Source: Aurelia coerulea (lineage: Eukaryota; Cnidaria; Scyphozoa; Semaeostomeae; Ulmaridae). From it: 64,000 bases of DNA. The notes beneath the pieces were generated by a model that was given only the letters and a program-made list of their open reading frames with translations, did no database searches and was not told the origin of the DNA. Shown piece by piece: positions 10,834-23,296 of this stretch. Both the position numbers and the translations under genes were made by a program. Position 1 is the first letter of the stretch; the number at the start of each line of letters is the position of its first letter. Location: positions 6,645,511 to 6,709,510 of the forward strand of contig CM076956.1 in assembly GCA_039566865.1 (NCBI GenBank), given 5' to 3'.

Positions 10834-13800
10834 CTTGGACAAAACGTGAAACGCTACTTGCCGAAGTATACCAAACCCAAGTATGAAAAACTGCTTTCGT
10901 AGCATCGATACGGCCAATCGTTTGAAACTTCTAATAACTTCAGTTTTGTGTTGTGATGACACTGCTCCCAAGTTGCCTCTGTACCAGACCCCATTTATTT
11001 TTTCTGGAGTCTGGTACAGAGGCTACTCCCAAGAAATTTCACATTTTCTCAAATTTCTGGAGGTGCACCCTATTTTGCAAGCTTGCATATCACTGCTGGC
11101 TGTGATTCCAAAAATGCAGCCACCAGCATTTATTAGAAACCCTGGCAACACCATGCAATTTCGGCATGCAAATTGTGATGCTTTACCAGCAATGAACTCA
11201 ACGCTCAATATGACGTAAAGGACATTGCTCATTAACTTGCTCATCCTTCGGAAGTCAGCATTAGAAATTTGCAAGAATTGCCCTTTTTGTTGCAAATCGT
11301 GAAAAAAAGTAACTGCATATATATGTCATAAGAAAAATCAGTCTGTGTGGAAGGCAATAAAGTTTTTTGCTTCCGCAAATGAAAATATTGTATGTATCTG
11401 CAAAGCCGAACATTGAGAAGTCACATTTATCGGACCACCGACCCCCGATAGGAATAGCTTGCGGAACTTTAGTATTCAATAAAGTTCCCTCGGTCCCCTG
11501 TTTTTGTTAGGCCATTGCAAGATTACGGAAGCAGATATCTGTTTCGAAATAGCGACAGAATAATTTGATATCCGCCAAGAATTTGGAATTTATTAGTCAA
11601 TAGTTGATTTGAGGTCAAGCACAGTGTATCTAAGAAGCAGCTGCTAGCATCAAGAAGAAGTTAGGTGCAAGATTCGGCCGTGAGAAGTTCGCCCACTGTG
11701 GGTAAAAGTGGTAAAAGTTAGGCAACCTCAAACCACTTTTGTCCCTTTGGCAAAACTCAGCCAGCGGTCATTCAAAGAAAGCTTTGAGATGTCGTCTATG
11801 GTAGTTGAATACTGACAAAGGACGGTGAGTATTTTGACAGCATTTATTTATATTTCGTTATAATATCGGAACTTTTTTCAAGCATGCATGCTGATCTTGA
11901 CAGTCGGCAGACATCGATTAAGACAACAACAAATCAGAATCGTAAAGATGGTGCAGTTGAGTCGGGCCATTAGGCCAAATTGTCTAACTAAACTTGTTAC
12001 CCAAGACACATAATATATTATCACCATTTTTGAGAGTTCTGTTTTCTTGTTTTCTTTAATTGTGCCTGGAAGTACAAATGGAAATGGAAGTGATGATCCA
12101 AACACATGTTGAGTGTTTTTCACTGACAAGTAAAGTGATCCCTTCCTTGTTTCAAATGCAAGAAGGAAGTCAAGAAGGGAAGAGCTTGTATTGGAATTTT
12201 CATTAAAAATTTGCTTATGGGAGTCTGCTCTTCATCATGTAATGTGTTACTTAACATTTTACTTGAAGCGAATGGAAGAGAGGGAATTTAGACATAGCTA
12301 TCTATATCAATTCTGCCAACAATGCACAGCCATTGGCATCGTTCCTTTACCTACACAATACACTCTTTTTTTTTATAAGAATAATTTAAATTTTGTCCAG
12401 CCTCCATGTTCTTAAGGAATTTTCGTTTTGAGCCTGAATATATTCTTAAATTATTTATGTCAGTCATGCGATTCTCTGTTATGAACATCACAAAACAGGC
12501 AACTGCTGAAAAATGAGAGACAAATATGCTAGCTGAGGCTGGCAATATTCTTGTAATATTCTTAAAAATTGGATGATTCTGAGCCTGAATATTCTTATCA
12601 ACATTATTCTTATAAAAAGAAAAGAGTGTAATGAAAGGGTTAGAGTTAGGGTTGCACTATCTCAATTTTTCGAAAGTGAAGAAACAACCCTACCTGGATT
12701 TGAAAAGCTAAGAAATTTTCGTAATTTGCAGTTTTATTTCCTATCGCACTCAAAAATGTTTTGCCACTGTACCGTTAGAGCAACTATTTGGACCTTATTT
12801 TGAGTGCGAATTATGTTATTTACTTGTTTTGAGATTGTTTTGAGTAATTTGGGAACCCTTTAGACAAAACAAAATTAACTCTACACTTCCATTAAAAATA
12901 TAAGAAACATGTAAGAAACTTTTGGTAGCAAAATGGTGGAAAAATTTAAGAAACTGCCTGCAAGCCCTGGACCTTAATTTCATATGAAAAAATCCATGTA
13001 CAATAGAGTATATTTTTAACTTGATGCGTGGGCCAACTTTTAACCATGTCAATTCCCTTTCAGAAATTTCCGCTGCCAAAAATTAGACTTATGTAAATGT
13101 TTAATCTCTATCTAAATGTAAATGTTGCTGCATGACCTGGCAAATTAAAAAGAAGGCTTCAAATTACAAAAGTTTCTCACAGCTTTTTTTATCCAGGTAG
13201 CACAGTTTGTTAATTTTTGACAAATTGAGCCTACAGTGTCTTAAAGCGATTGTCATAAAAAGGGTCTAAAAATTCCCTGGCCTGAAGTAAATGATGCCAG
13301 AGTATGAAAGGTAATTCACATCATTCTTTAGATAAACAGTATTTCACACAAACAAATCAATCAAATCAATATTTTGACCTCCTGTTCTGGGTAAGATCTT
13401 GTAAACAAAATGATTAAAATTTCTGAAGGTCCTCCTTGTACTTTTCGTTTGATCTGAAACCCTTTTCATAGTAATAGCTGTGTGTGGACAATGACTCATG
13501 CTTATGGTTAACCACCTCCCTTTCCATCTTTCAGATAAAGTGACTCAGGCCCTTGGATCAGGTTAACTGATTGTCCATTAAAATGAAAGAAATCAATTCA
13601 ATTTTCGGAGTATTTGCAAACTCCAGTCTGCCTTCTTTGGGTTTCCTAAATCAAGGAGATTAGTTTGCAGCACATTTTGTTAATTTTTCAAGCAAAGGTA
13701 TTACCAAGGAGGTGTGGGAGAGTGTAAATATAACAGAAAACCTGTTCTGTACAAGATCTCCTGATCATTGGCAAAGTTGCCAGGGAGAAATTGGGGTGGA

Positions 13801-14190
13801 CATATCCGCCCCAGTTGTGTCAAGGTGGTACAGAAAGCTCTCCATAATCGAAAGCGGTGTAGAGGCTTGCTATACTTTTCATTCAGAAGTTAGTTCCATA
13901 CAAAGTTTACCCCACCCCTGATTGCTGGAAGGTTTTACACTTTTGGAAGGTACCCGTGTAAGACTGCAAACAAGTTACAATGCATTTTGGTCATTCAAAC
14001 AGGTGCATTGAGGCTTCTCTTTCTAATTTGCTGTTGCAGCAGACCTGTTCAAATGTCAGAAATTACAAGTGAATTGTTTAATAAACAGTTAAACAATAAA
14101 CAATATACAGTAAGACCTTATACTGTAATCATTGTACAGTATAAAGACATATCACTCTGTGAATTGAAGATGAAGAGGGTGAAGTTGCGT
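10834..14190. other. intergenic stretch with little recognisable content
   Basis: About 3.3 kb with no convincing gene on either strand. A short perfect hairpin is present at 10976-11025 (CCTCTGTACCAGACCCCA against its inverse CTGGTACAGAGG). An isolated ATAAGAAAC-type fragment lies near 12895-12955. The longest open frames lack protein-like composition or splice context. Confidence 0.4.
10976..11025. repeat. short perfect inverted repeat
   Basis: CCTCTGTACCAGAC and its complement GTCTGGTACAGAGG surround a 20-bp AT-rich loop. The fold would give a stable cruciform or RNA hairpin. No gene context. Confidence 0.6.
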
Positions 14191-14204
14191 TATTTATTGC
14201 CAAT

Positions 14205-14372
14205 CGCTGGGATCGCAGTTAGTAGAATAGGCCTAATCGAGTCTGCAACCTCTTGTCATGGCGCTCAGGTGGTGGGGCTCTACCTGGCTTCAAATCCTCC
14301 TGTCTACCGGACTGTTTTGGCTGCAAAGTCAGAGGATTACACCACTGCGCCACAACACCTTCAGCTGGTATA
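14205..14372 (-). mobile_element. tRNA-derived SINE, copy 1 (minus strand)
   Basis: Read on the minus strand it begins GGTGTTGTGGCGCAGTGG (A-box-like TGGCGCAGTGG), then GACTTTGCAGCC, then a B-box-like GGATTTGAAGCC about 65 bases in. The body runs on through ATGACAAGAGG and GATTAGGCCTATTCTACT. The same order and sequence occur in copy 2 at 22325-22480 on the plus strand, where the B box is the better-preserved GGGTTCGATACCC. It would be transcribed by RNA polymerase III and moved by a LINE partner. Confidence 0.7.
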
Positions 14373-14379
14373 AGGCCAG

Positions 14380-15550
14380 CTTTGTCAAAGTAGAATCCAC
14401 CTGGTTTAGTGCAGGTACTAAATTCTAATCTAAGTGTTGTTATTTACTCTGCACTTGAAAGTGAATGCATAGATGCATGTTTTAAAAAGGTTGTTGATCA
14501 AAAGTTCAAATTCTGTTTGGGAGACCTATAGTAGGCAGGAGACAGATATTATATATACAACACATGCTGTGGCAGGTCATTTAATGTTTATGTCTGGTGT
14601 AGTTGGTGGAACATTATTGAAAATTCCTGTAAAGTCTTTTTCTGACAGGTGAGAAATCTGCAGGTTAGGGTGCCCTCTCTCTGCATGATTTGCTAAACTG
14701 CCTGGGAATGATCATGTTCCCACACACACCCACAATTTTAGATTTTTTAAACCCAGTCAAAGAAATTATTGGTTTGGGTGCTTTTAGAAATACATCACGT
14801 ATTATTGTCTTGTTGTGCCAAATTCTCTGAGAATGGTAAGTGTTTCCAACTTACATATCATAGTGCAGATGTTATCGACAGCAACATATCAGCTCTTTTT
14901 CATCTCAGTTTCAGTGGCTCAATTGTTTGCAAACAACTTCCGATTTGATGCTGGATGCATGCTTATCTGTATTGTCTCAAGATGGCATTTTTCTATTGCT
15001 TTTTCATGAATAAGTGCTTGCCAACTTGATTGTGCAATACCAAGTTTGAGAGGGTATCTAATCCATTTGCGGTATGAACTGACAAGTAAATTTTTGGAAG
15101 AATTTATGAGCTCTAGAAAACTATTGTTTGTATGTATGAGGCTTTGGTAAGAAATGGCATGATCTTTTCTCATGGAAGCTGCAAACTTTACTTTACTCCC
15201 TGCAAATAAGATTTGGACCAGGCTGGATAGCAGAGCCCACTTTATATCTAGTTTACCTTGTGAAAGCATGCCCAAACAAGAAATCTTTTGTTGGCCTAGA
15301 ACCTGATCTTTTACAATGTCAGTTATTGAATTTTTATCTTTTGATCTAACGTTTCAGTTCATGGTAAATTTGATTTTCTCATGCGTGTTTTGTTCCATTC
15401 GCATTGGTCCTGATAAAAGACTTTTTATGCCTTATCCATATCTGTGCAGTGTGTGCAACATAACATTTCTGCAGAAAGATTCCATACACCTGTTTACTGG
15501 GGCCAAATCTAAATGGTTGGCAATTCCCTTTAAATTTCATATATTAACCA
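14380..15550. other. intergenic stretch, nothing recognised
   Basis: No RNA gene, repeat array or convincing coding segment seen. A 118-codon open frame on the minus strand (14919-15275) has no recognisable domain or splice context. Confidence 0.4.
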
Positions 15551-15554
15551 GTTC

Positions 15555-16058
15555 AGTTCAGTTTATTTCATTTTAAAATTCGACTACATACAAATGCCAT
15601 TAAAATAGTTACAACATACAGCAAAACAACAAATTACGAATAAGGAAATACAAACTAACGAAGTAATAAATTTATAAGAGAATTCGTATGCAGGGAATTC
15701 CTGAAAGAGGAGCTCGTCAATTCCATACTGACAAAAGAAAACAAATAAAGAGTGATACAAAAAACCAATACGTGTTCTTGCTTACTGTGTGGATTGTTCA
15801 CTTTAGTGATGCTTCCAGGAAAGATTTTCATCCGAAAGAAAACCAAGGAATTTGCCATGTTTAGCCTTTTTCACATGTTGCTTACCAAATTTTGTTGTAA
15901 TATTTAGTGGAAGGGTTTTCATGGTGAATGAGATAATGACAAAGTTAGTTTTGTCAAAATTCAAAGCAAGTTAAATCACTTTTTGACATTCTTTAGTTCA
16001 TGATTTAGAACCTTTTGAAATTGCTCTAAATTCCCTGACTCGAACTAAATACTGGTGT
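15555..16058 (-). pseudogene. decayed LINE reverse transcriptase fragment
   Basis: On the minus strand, broken by frameshifts and stops, the order is that of a non-LTR reverse transcriptase after the catalytic FADD: a DTSI-like motif near 16050, ELKNVKK near 15995, then GKFLGFLSDENLSWKHH (about 15860-15800), which is the thumb motif 'KFLGV.IDENLSWK.H' of CR1/Jockey-like LINEs. A short region follows towards 15555. The palm with the active-site aspartates is missing or broken, so this is a dead 3' fragment. Confidence 0.7.
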
Positions 16059-16627
16059 CATTTAATGTAAGCTTGCCCTAACCCTTAAGCTTGCCCTTAC
16101 ATGAAACTACCGTATGGCTCAATATTTTGAACACAGTCCTGTCCTTTGTGCTGCTGCTGACTTTCGAATTAACGTGGTCATCCTACTCCAAAGACATCGT
16201 ATTGAATTTTGGTGTGTGCCAGTTGCGACTACATACAGTACGATAATGCCACTCAGACAAACGCAAGTCAGATCAGAATACCCCCTAAAACTATAATATT
16301 TCTTTTACGAAAGTTGCAATCGAGTGAATGATCGCCTTTAGTTGGCCTTAGTTGCATTAGATCAAACGCGTGCCGCATAGCACGTTGGAAAAATGGCACA
16401 ACACAGCGAGAAACATATTGCAGCGAGGAACTTTTTACCATACATCTCATTCCAATTGAAAATACTTAATAATGCTACAGGGGTTCTATTCAAGAACTCG
16501 ATGCACATCGGTTGAAAGTTCGTCACCACCATCTGCTATTCAGTTATACAGTGTTCTGTTGCCCATGACTGTTGCCGTCGAATATTAGTGGAACGGTAAC
16601 GAGCTGGACCTTTTTCACGTGCAGCAG
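16059..16627 (+). promoter_or_regulatory. probable promoter and 5' UTR region of the ADAP-like gene
   Basis: No coding content. A non-coding first exon is suggested by the donor CAG|GTATTT at 16627/16628 and the polypyrimidine acceptor TTTTTTTTTTCAG ending at 16703, a 76-bp intron directly before the start codon at 16742. The transcription start cannot be placed from sequence alone. Confidence 0.4.
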
Positions 16628-16741
16628 GTATTTTGGTTGTTCCTTTCTTTTGTACGTTATTAATTATTTTATTGATGTTTCCTCTCTCTGTTTTTTTTTT
16701 CAGAAAGAAAGCAGTAAGTCGTTCCCCAACCATTTAGCAGC

Positions 16742-17822
16742 ATGAGTTACACTGCGAAGCCGTACCAGCCTCCAGGCAAGCATTCAAGCCTTCCGAGATT
16801 CAATAGCAAAGGAGACAATGATGCAGATAAATCACAGCTTGCAACAGGGACGATGCCGTCATTATCAGGGGACATTTTAAAGCAACGAATAGCTTCATTG
16901 AATACCAAACAATCCTCGAAGACCCCGCTGAATAAACCAGGCCTTGGTCCGAAGCCATCGAATGGCATAAAAAAGCCACCGCCGCCAAAGGCACAAGGAG
17001 TACCATTGATAAACGCTACTGAATTGATGCAACGAAGGGAGTCCATGCACAGAACTCCACCCCCTCCTACCCCAGATAGTGCAAAGCAAAAAACTGAGAA
17101 AACACCTGAATTTTTACGGAAGAAACTGAAGCCAACGAAAAGTAAACAAAATGAAGAGCAGAAAGAATCTGGTGAAAATGATGAAGCAACTGACGATACA
17201 CATACAAAGAAGGCTTTCCGTAACAGTAAACTCCTATTTGAAAAGATGTCTGCACAACCCCCAATCGCACCAAAACCACGGGGGAAGTCTGTTAATCAAG
17301 AAAAACCCGAAGAGCAGCTCAAACCCCCTGAGATAGTTTCTCGTCAAACTGCTAGCAACGATGAAGCTCCTGCAGTTGATTCAAAGGATGAGAATAGTGT
17401 GTCTAATGAAGGCGGTCCAGTGAGAGACGAAGCACCTCAAGATGAGGCTGAATTGACTCATAAGCCAACGGAGGCTGATTTGATCGCAGAAAGTAATGAA
17501 GCTGTCAACCAACTCGATCAAGTTATCTCTGCGGAGGAATCTGATGATTCGACGGAAAGTGATGCTTCTGCGAAGCCAAAAGATGTTACAATGCCAGAAA
17601 TACCTCCAGGTCTTGAAGCATGGTTGAAAAAATACGTCTCTTGTAGTTGCATGTTAAAGAAACTCAATGACCTCAAATCTGAAGGAACACCACCTCCAGT
17701 TTTAAGAGACTTAAAAAAGCCAACAGTCCCTGCACCATCGAATGTTAGCAATGATCAGACGGCAGGAAATGAAAGCAATGATGCTGAAATTTATGATGAT
17801 GTTGATATGTCAGCAAGTACAG
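16742..17822 (+). CDS. ADAP-like exon 1: proline-rich N-terminal region
   Basis: Encodes residues 1-360. It opens MSYTAKPYQPPGKHSSLPRF. Poly-proline blocks (KKPPPPKAQG, RTPPPPTPDSAK) are candidate SH3/EVH1 ligands, and KPR/KPRGK basic motifs follow. An acidic region rich in E, D and S (about 200-285) leads to the first IYDDVD motif, eight residues before the donor GTATTT at 17823. Reading through the donor gives a 381-codon frame ending 17887, which could be an intron-retention form. Confidence 0.85.
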
Positions 17823-20800
17823 GTATTTTATGGTCACTCTCATTTCTTTCACTGTTAGAGAGAGGTTTAAGGATTTTGAATACGTAGGGTAAGCCAACAA
17901 GGAGAAATTTTGTAACACAATAGCATCAGGTGCTTTAATTGATACATCAATTCAAAGTGATTAGCGACTGCAGACAAAGGAAATTCTCTCAACCAGTAAT
18001 TCAAAATGAACAAGTTGCCCCGAAACCAGTAGGGCAATCTCTCGTCTTTTGCACGCAAACGGTGGTTTTTAAGATAAGTTATTTGCTTGTAACGAAAGAA
18101 GGAGGGTAAAGCTAAAGATCTCTGGTGGATTTTGTTTATTTGATTCAGAAGCTGAGCAGAAGGTATTGTAATCCTCGCGTATTTGGGGTTTAAATAAAAC
18201 AAGTACTACAAAGCTCCTGAATCAAATAAACAAAATCCGCCAGGCAGATCGTTAGATTTATCCTCCTTCTTTCGTTTAGGCACATAACTTCTCTTAAAAA
18301 GCACCTTTCACAAGCACAAGGCGAGAGTTTGTTGCGGCCTTGTTTGTTTTGAATTACTGGTTGAGAGGATTTTCTTTGTCTGCAGTCGCTAATCTCTTTG
18401 AATTGAGGTGTCAATCAAAAGCAACTGATGCTCTTGTATTACAAAATCTGCCCATGTTGGGTGAGCCAGAAAAAGGTTATCACTTTTAAAAATGCATCGC
18501 AAAAGTTTTCTGGATGGATTGGATGGAATGAATCGAATTCTTATTGATAGCCGAAAGACTGACTTATTTTTGTAATTTTTCTCACGTTTTATGAGCACTG
18601 GAAATGTACGGAAAATTGACTTTACGAAACTTTCATGGCTGCAAACTGCCTGAAAAAATCCTAAAACACTTGATCAAATCATAAAGGAGCTCCTCACACA
18701 GAGTGGTTTAAATAAGCTCCCACTCTCTATTAAGCCCCCCTTGCTTATATCAAATTCCAGAGGCCACCAAAGATTGTCCCTTTATTGAGCTAAATAATTT
18801 TGCATGTTAAATTAGATATGGTTTGAGATAAAGATGTGTCGAATTTGGGTATTTCACTCGTAAAATTATATATTGAATCCGCAAAATATGATGTAAAAAA
18901 AACTAAAAAGCTATCATATGTATCCTTGTAATTTGATTTTGTGAATATCGCCCCTCCCCCTCTCTAATAAGCTCTCTAGAGTGTCTGAAATTAAATAAGC
19001 TCCCCGGGGACTTACTATAGCTTTTACGGTATTCTTATATGAAGAGAAAGAAGAAATTAGTACTTCTATATTAGCGAAAACTGATTATGTTTTAGGTAGT
19101 AAATTTGCCAGGAGAACGAGTCACTTATAGGATGAAAAAAATTGGAAAATCAGTTGCTACTTTCAAATAAGCCAAATTTTCGTAGGAAACCTCAAGGAAA
19201 GAGAGCGAGAAATGATGTTTCACTACAGCAAACTTACACTAACAAATTTCGTGCAGAAAGTTTGTGCAAATGCCGGAAGGGCAAGGGGCTGATAAATTGG
19301 TATTTACTGAAACACCGATGAAACGATCTAGCATCGAAAACAATCCATTATTGTTTTTTCAGGATCCAAACTAAATGAAGAAACACCAGCAGAAGTCCAA
19401 GAAGAGATTTACGATGACGTCGATACCGGTGCGGCCACGGTCTCAGCTGTCGTAGAAGGTATTGCATTTACGTTATTTACGATAAACATCAAACAGTCGG
19501 AATACTGGCAATCTTTCTCTAGCTGCAAAATGACATGAGCGCAAACAAGGCATCAGCATGTAGATGAAGGGCTTAGCTATCTTTTGAGATGTTGCTGTGT
19601 CAGTTTAAGCTATTTTTCTGCCCTCAGAAAAGCCAATTTCGGACGTTCACTCCTCCTTCCCCTGTTTTTCTGATGCCATGGTTCACAAAGAGCTTACTTT
19701 CACCAAATCTAAACAAAAATAAGAAGTTGCTAATCGTCAGGTTTCCGAAGAATATTTTCCGAAGAATACCAAATACTTTCAGTCTTGGAAGCAATTTTCT
19801 CTTCACGATCATTGATGTAACTATCGAGTTGAATTGAAATGAAATGAATAGGTTGAAAGCGTCACTAGGAAGATTAGAAAGAAAATCAACTTAGTATGTT
19901 CTAGACTTATTACTTTGAGTCCTAGTAATCGCTGCAACCCACCTACCCACCCTTCTCGCTCATACTAGTATGAGGGGGGTGGGTGCTAGAGATTACTAGG
20001 ACGCGACGTAATAAGTCTTAAGTATGTTCCATATTGTTCCAAACCTTTCTTTTGTAGAAGAAGTATATGACGACATTGTTGGAGCAACAGCAGAACAAGG
20101 AACTGTGAAGGAGGAAGCACAAGATATTTATGATGATGTTGACACATCTGCACAGTAAGTAGTTTCGATATCGAGATATCGAGAGTCCTAAGACAGGAGG
20201 TCGCCACAATGTTTTTGCAAAGAACTAAAGCTTTGCAACATCTTCCAATATCTTTAAGTTACTCTTTCCATCATACAATTTTTTCAACGCAACTGTCACA
20301 TCGGTTGCATGGTAAATTGTAATACTCTTTAATTGGCTGCTAATCAAGTCTTTAATACAGCCTGATTTGAAACTCGCATTTTGGATTCAAAGATTATCTG
20401 AAGGATACAAAAACAGCATCAGATCTCCTGAAGCTCAAACTAAATATGATAGACTTAAAAGCAAACTACATGGCTAAGTATAACAATAATACATGTAGAC
20501 GATGTGGTAAACATAAAGGAAATATAGAACATCTATGGGAATGCAAGAAATTTGACATAAAAAATTGTAACAAAGATCAACTAATTTCGAATGACCCAAA
20601 AATGCTTGAAAGAATAATAAGAGAGTTGAAAAGATTTTGTAAATAGTTTGAGTTTGTGTTAGGTTCTGTTATTTAGTTTTTCAATCATTGTTTATTTTAG
20701 TTTAATTTAATTTAGTTTACCAGTGTTACATTAGTTTACCTTGTAACTGCTTCGAAATGAAGATTTGGTAGTTATATTATTATTATTATGATAAATAGAC

Positions 20801-23255
20801 CTGCTTTGCCGTGTATCATGTGAACCATATGATAAAGATCAGTAATAATTCCTAACCAATTGAAAGGACCTGCTATTGCTCCCCGTGTCCTCATGTGGAC
20901 GCGGATCTTCTTTCATAGAGATGAAAAGCTTCGTTTTCAAAAAATGGCCTGTATAGGTTTCTACCGGAAGACTGCTATTTCTGGTTGCGGTCAACGGAGA
21001 ACGTTGCTGCCAGAAATTAAACACGTTATCTTTATTGCTTCATAACTATTGACATTTTATCTTTTCAGGGTTCCATTGTATGAAGTGGAGGATGAGGTAA
21101 GGCGCTATATATACATCTTATTTATATTAACAATCTTGGCTTGAAGTTTATGCTGCAGGTCCTTGTTTCCTTTTTTTTCCTTCAAAACAAAGATGCTCAA
21201 AAGGAGTTGGGTAAGTGTTAGGTTCGGATCCAGCCAGGGTGGGATACTTGACTTTAATTTGCAGGGAGATGTGCTCACCAAAGAATCTTCTTTTACCCGG
21301 CTCCAGAACTATTCCCTCCAACCGACCCGGGGGGGGGGGGGGTACTCATTCACTTTCAATACGGGGGAGTCCTTGCCAATATTTGGGGTCCAAAATTTTA
21401 CGTTAAGTCAATATTTGGGGTCTGTGAATTACAACATGGACAAAAATTCAATATTTGGGGTCCACAAATCTGTAGAAAGGAAGAATCGTGCAATTTGGCC
21501 CTGAAGTTACGAATCCTGAAATAAATGTTTTGGTATTATTCAAAAACTGAGAAAGATCAAGAAGCTTCAATTGAAATCATTCAAAACATTTTAGGGACCC
21601 CAGAAATAGATAACAATATTTGGGTTCTCCGAAACATTAGACTCAATATTTGGGGCCCCCAAAACATTAGGCTTAATATTTAGGGGTCAGCAAAGAAATA
21701 GTGGCATGGAGCCCCCCCCCTCCCCCCCCCCGTATTAAAAGCTAGGGAGTACTCTAGAAACATTCGGTGAAAAATATACTTCAAAACATAAAGATTGGAC
21801 AGATGGACAACCCGCTTTAACAAAATACTCTTTTGACATCTTTTGACCACTGGCTCCTGCAAAATCGCCTTCTTTTGATTTCTGTTTAAATTTCATGAAT
21901 ATTCTCAGCTAAAACTACGAGATACGCAACATATATGAATTACAGAAATATTATAGAATATTACTAAAATTAATTACATTTATTATAAGTTTACCAGCTC
22001 TGTTGTATCACACGACAGAAAAAAAGACTTGATTCAAACATACTATTTTTAATAAAATTAAAAATAATTACTAAAATATTACAGAAAATGAAAACGTTTA
22101 TTGCCTTGTCAGATTGAAATCAAAATGGCCTTGATTAAACGCGGCAGAAATAGGATGATTGAATCAAGTCTTTTTTTCTGTCGTGTGATACAACAGAGCT
22201 GGTGAACTCCTGCCGTTTTAAATATTCAAGACGGTTTAAACTGGGCCTTAGTCTCTTACAAAATACGCGTAATGGCCCAGTGACAATAGTGGTTATGATG
22301 GGCTCACTGGAAATCTGAGACCTTACGGTGTTGTGGTGCAGTTTTGTCATCCACTGACTTTGCAGCCAGAACAATCAGGCGGACAGGGTTCGATACCCGG
22401 TAGAGCCCCAGCACTTGAGCATCATGACAAGACAAGGGGTCGCGGACTTGATTAGGCCTATTCTACTTCTGCCATCCCAGTACTTTCACTATCTTTATTA
22501 AATATGAGTGCATCATAGCGTATATATTTTTTCCCTAGGGTGATGGTGAAGAACCAGGAATGGCCTTGTATGAGCCTGTCGAAACCATTCAACAATACGT
22601 TACTCATGACAACGTTTCGCTGTAAGTTTATTCCATATTTCATTCTTTTGCGTTTTCTAGTAAATTTTAATCCAATTTTTAGATAATGCAATAAGGGACG
22701 GTAGAAGCCTGGGACAATTGAACATTTTTCCAAACTTTGCCATCCGAAATTTGTGCTGTCTGATGCCTGCTGACAATTATCATAAAAAAATGTGAAGGAA
22801 TACAAGAAAATCACGTTGTCGATAGAAAGAAAACTATAAAAAGTTCCACCAAAATAGCCTCGACAATAGCCATTAAGCACAGCAAATGTTAAAGCAAACA
22901 TTATTTGCTTGAAGTATGGCAACAATTAGAAAATTGTCATATTTTTAAGAGTTGATCCTAAATAGAAAAGTTAGTAATATTTTCACATTGTATGCAGAAT
23001 TTTGCCCCCTGAAATAGTTGGCAGTTAGTATAAGCTCCTGTCATATCATAAATCCGTGATTAGGCCCCACCTTCGAATATGCCCCCTCGGAAATATATCC
23101 CACTCCAGAATAAGTCTTAACGAATAGGCCCTCCCCCTTCGAATAAATTCTTTTTATCTTGTTTTTGTTAAAAACGGAGATGTTTTCACTTTTCTCCATA
23201 CGGTTATTAGCTACAATAGGAAGAAGACATCATACAACTAATTTCTAGTTGAAAC

Positions 23256-23296
<41 letters not shown>

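Noticed and set aside
10883..11218. 111-codon plus-strand frame
   Set aside because: It crosses a short hairpin repeat, has no splice context, and has no recognisable motif.
14327..14372. Candidate tRNA gene on the minus strand
   Set aside because: The A- and B-box-like motifs are there, but the cloverleaf is not convincing, and the sequence continues into a body shared with 22325-22480. A SINE explains it better.
22458..22925. 155-codon minus-strand open frame
   Set aside because: It lies opposite the adaptor exon 22539-22621 and flanking intron, with no recognisable domain.
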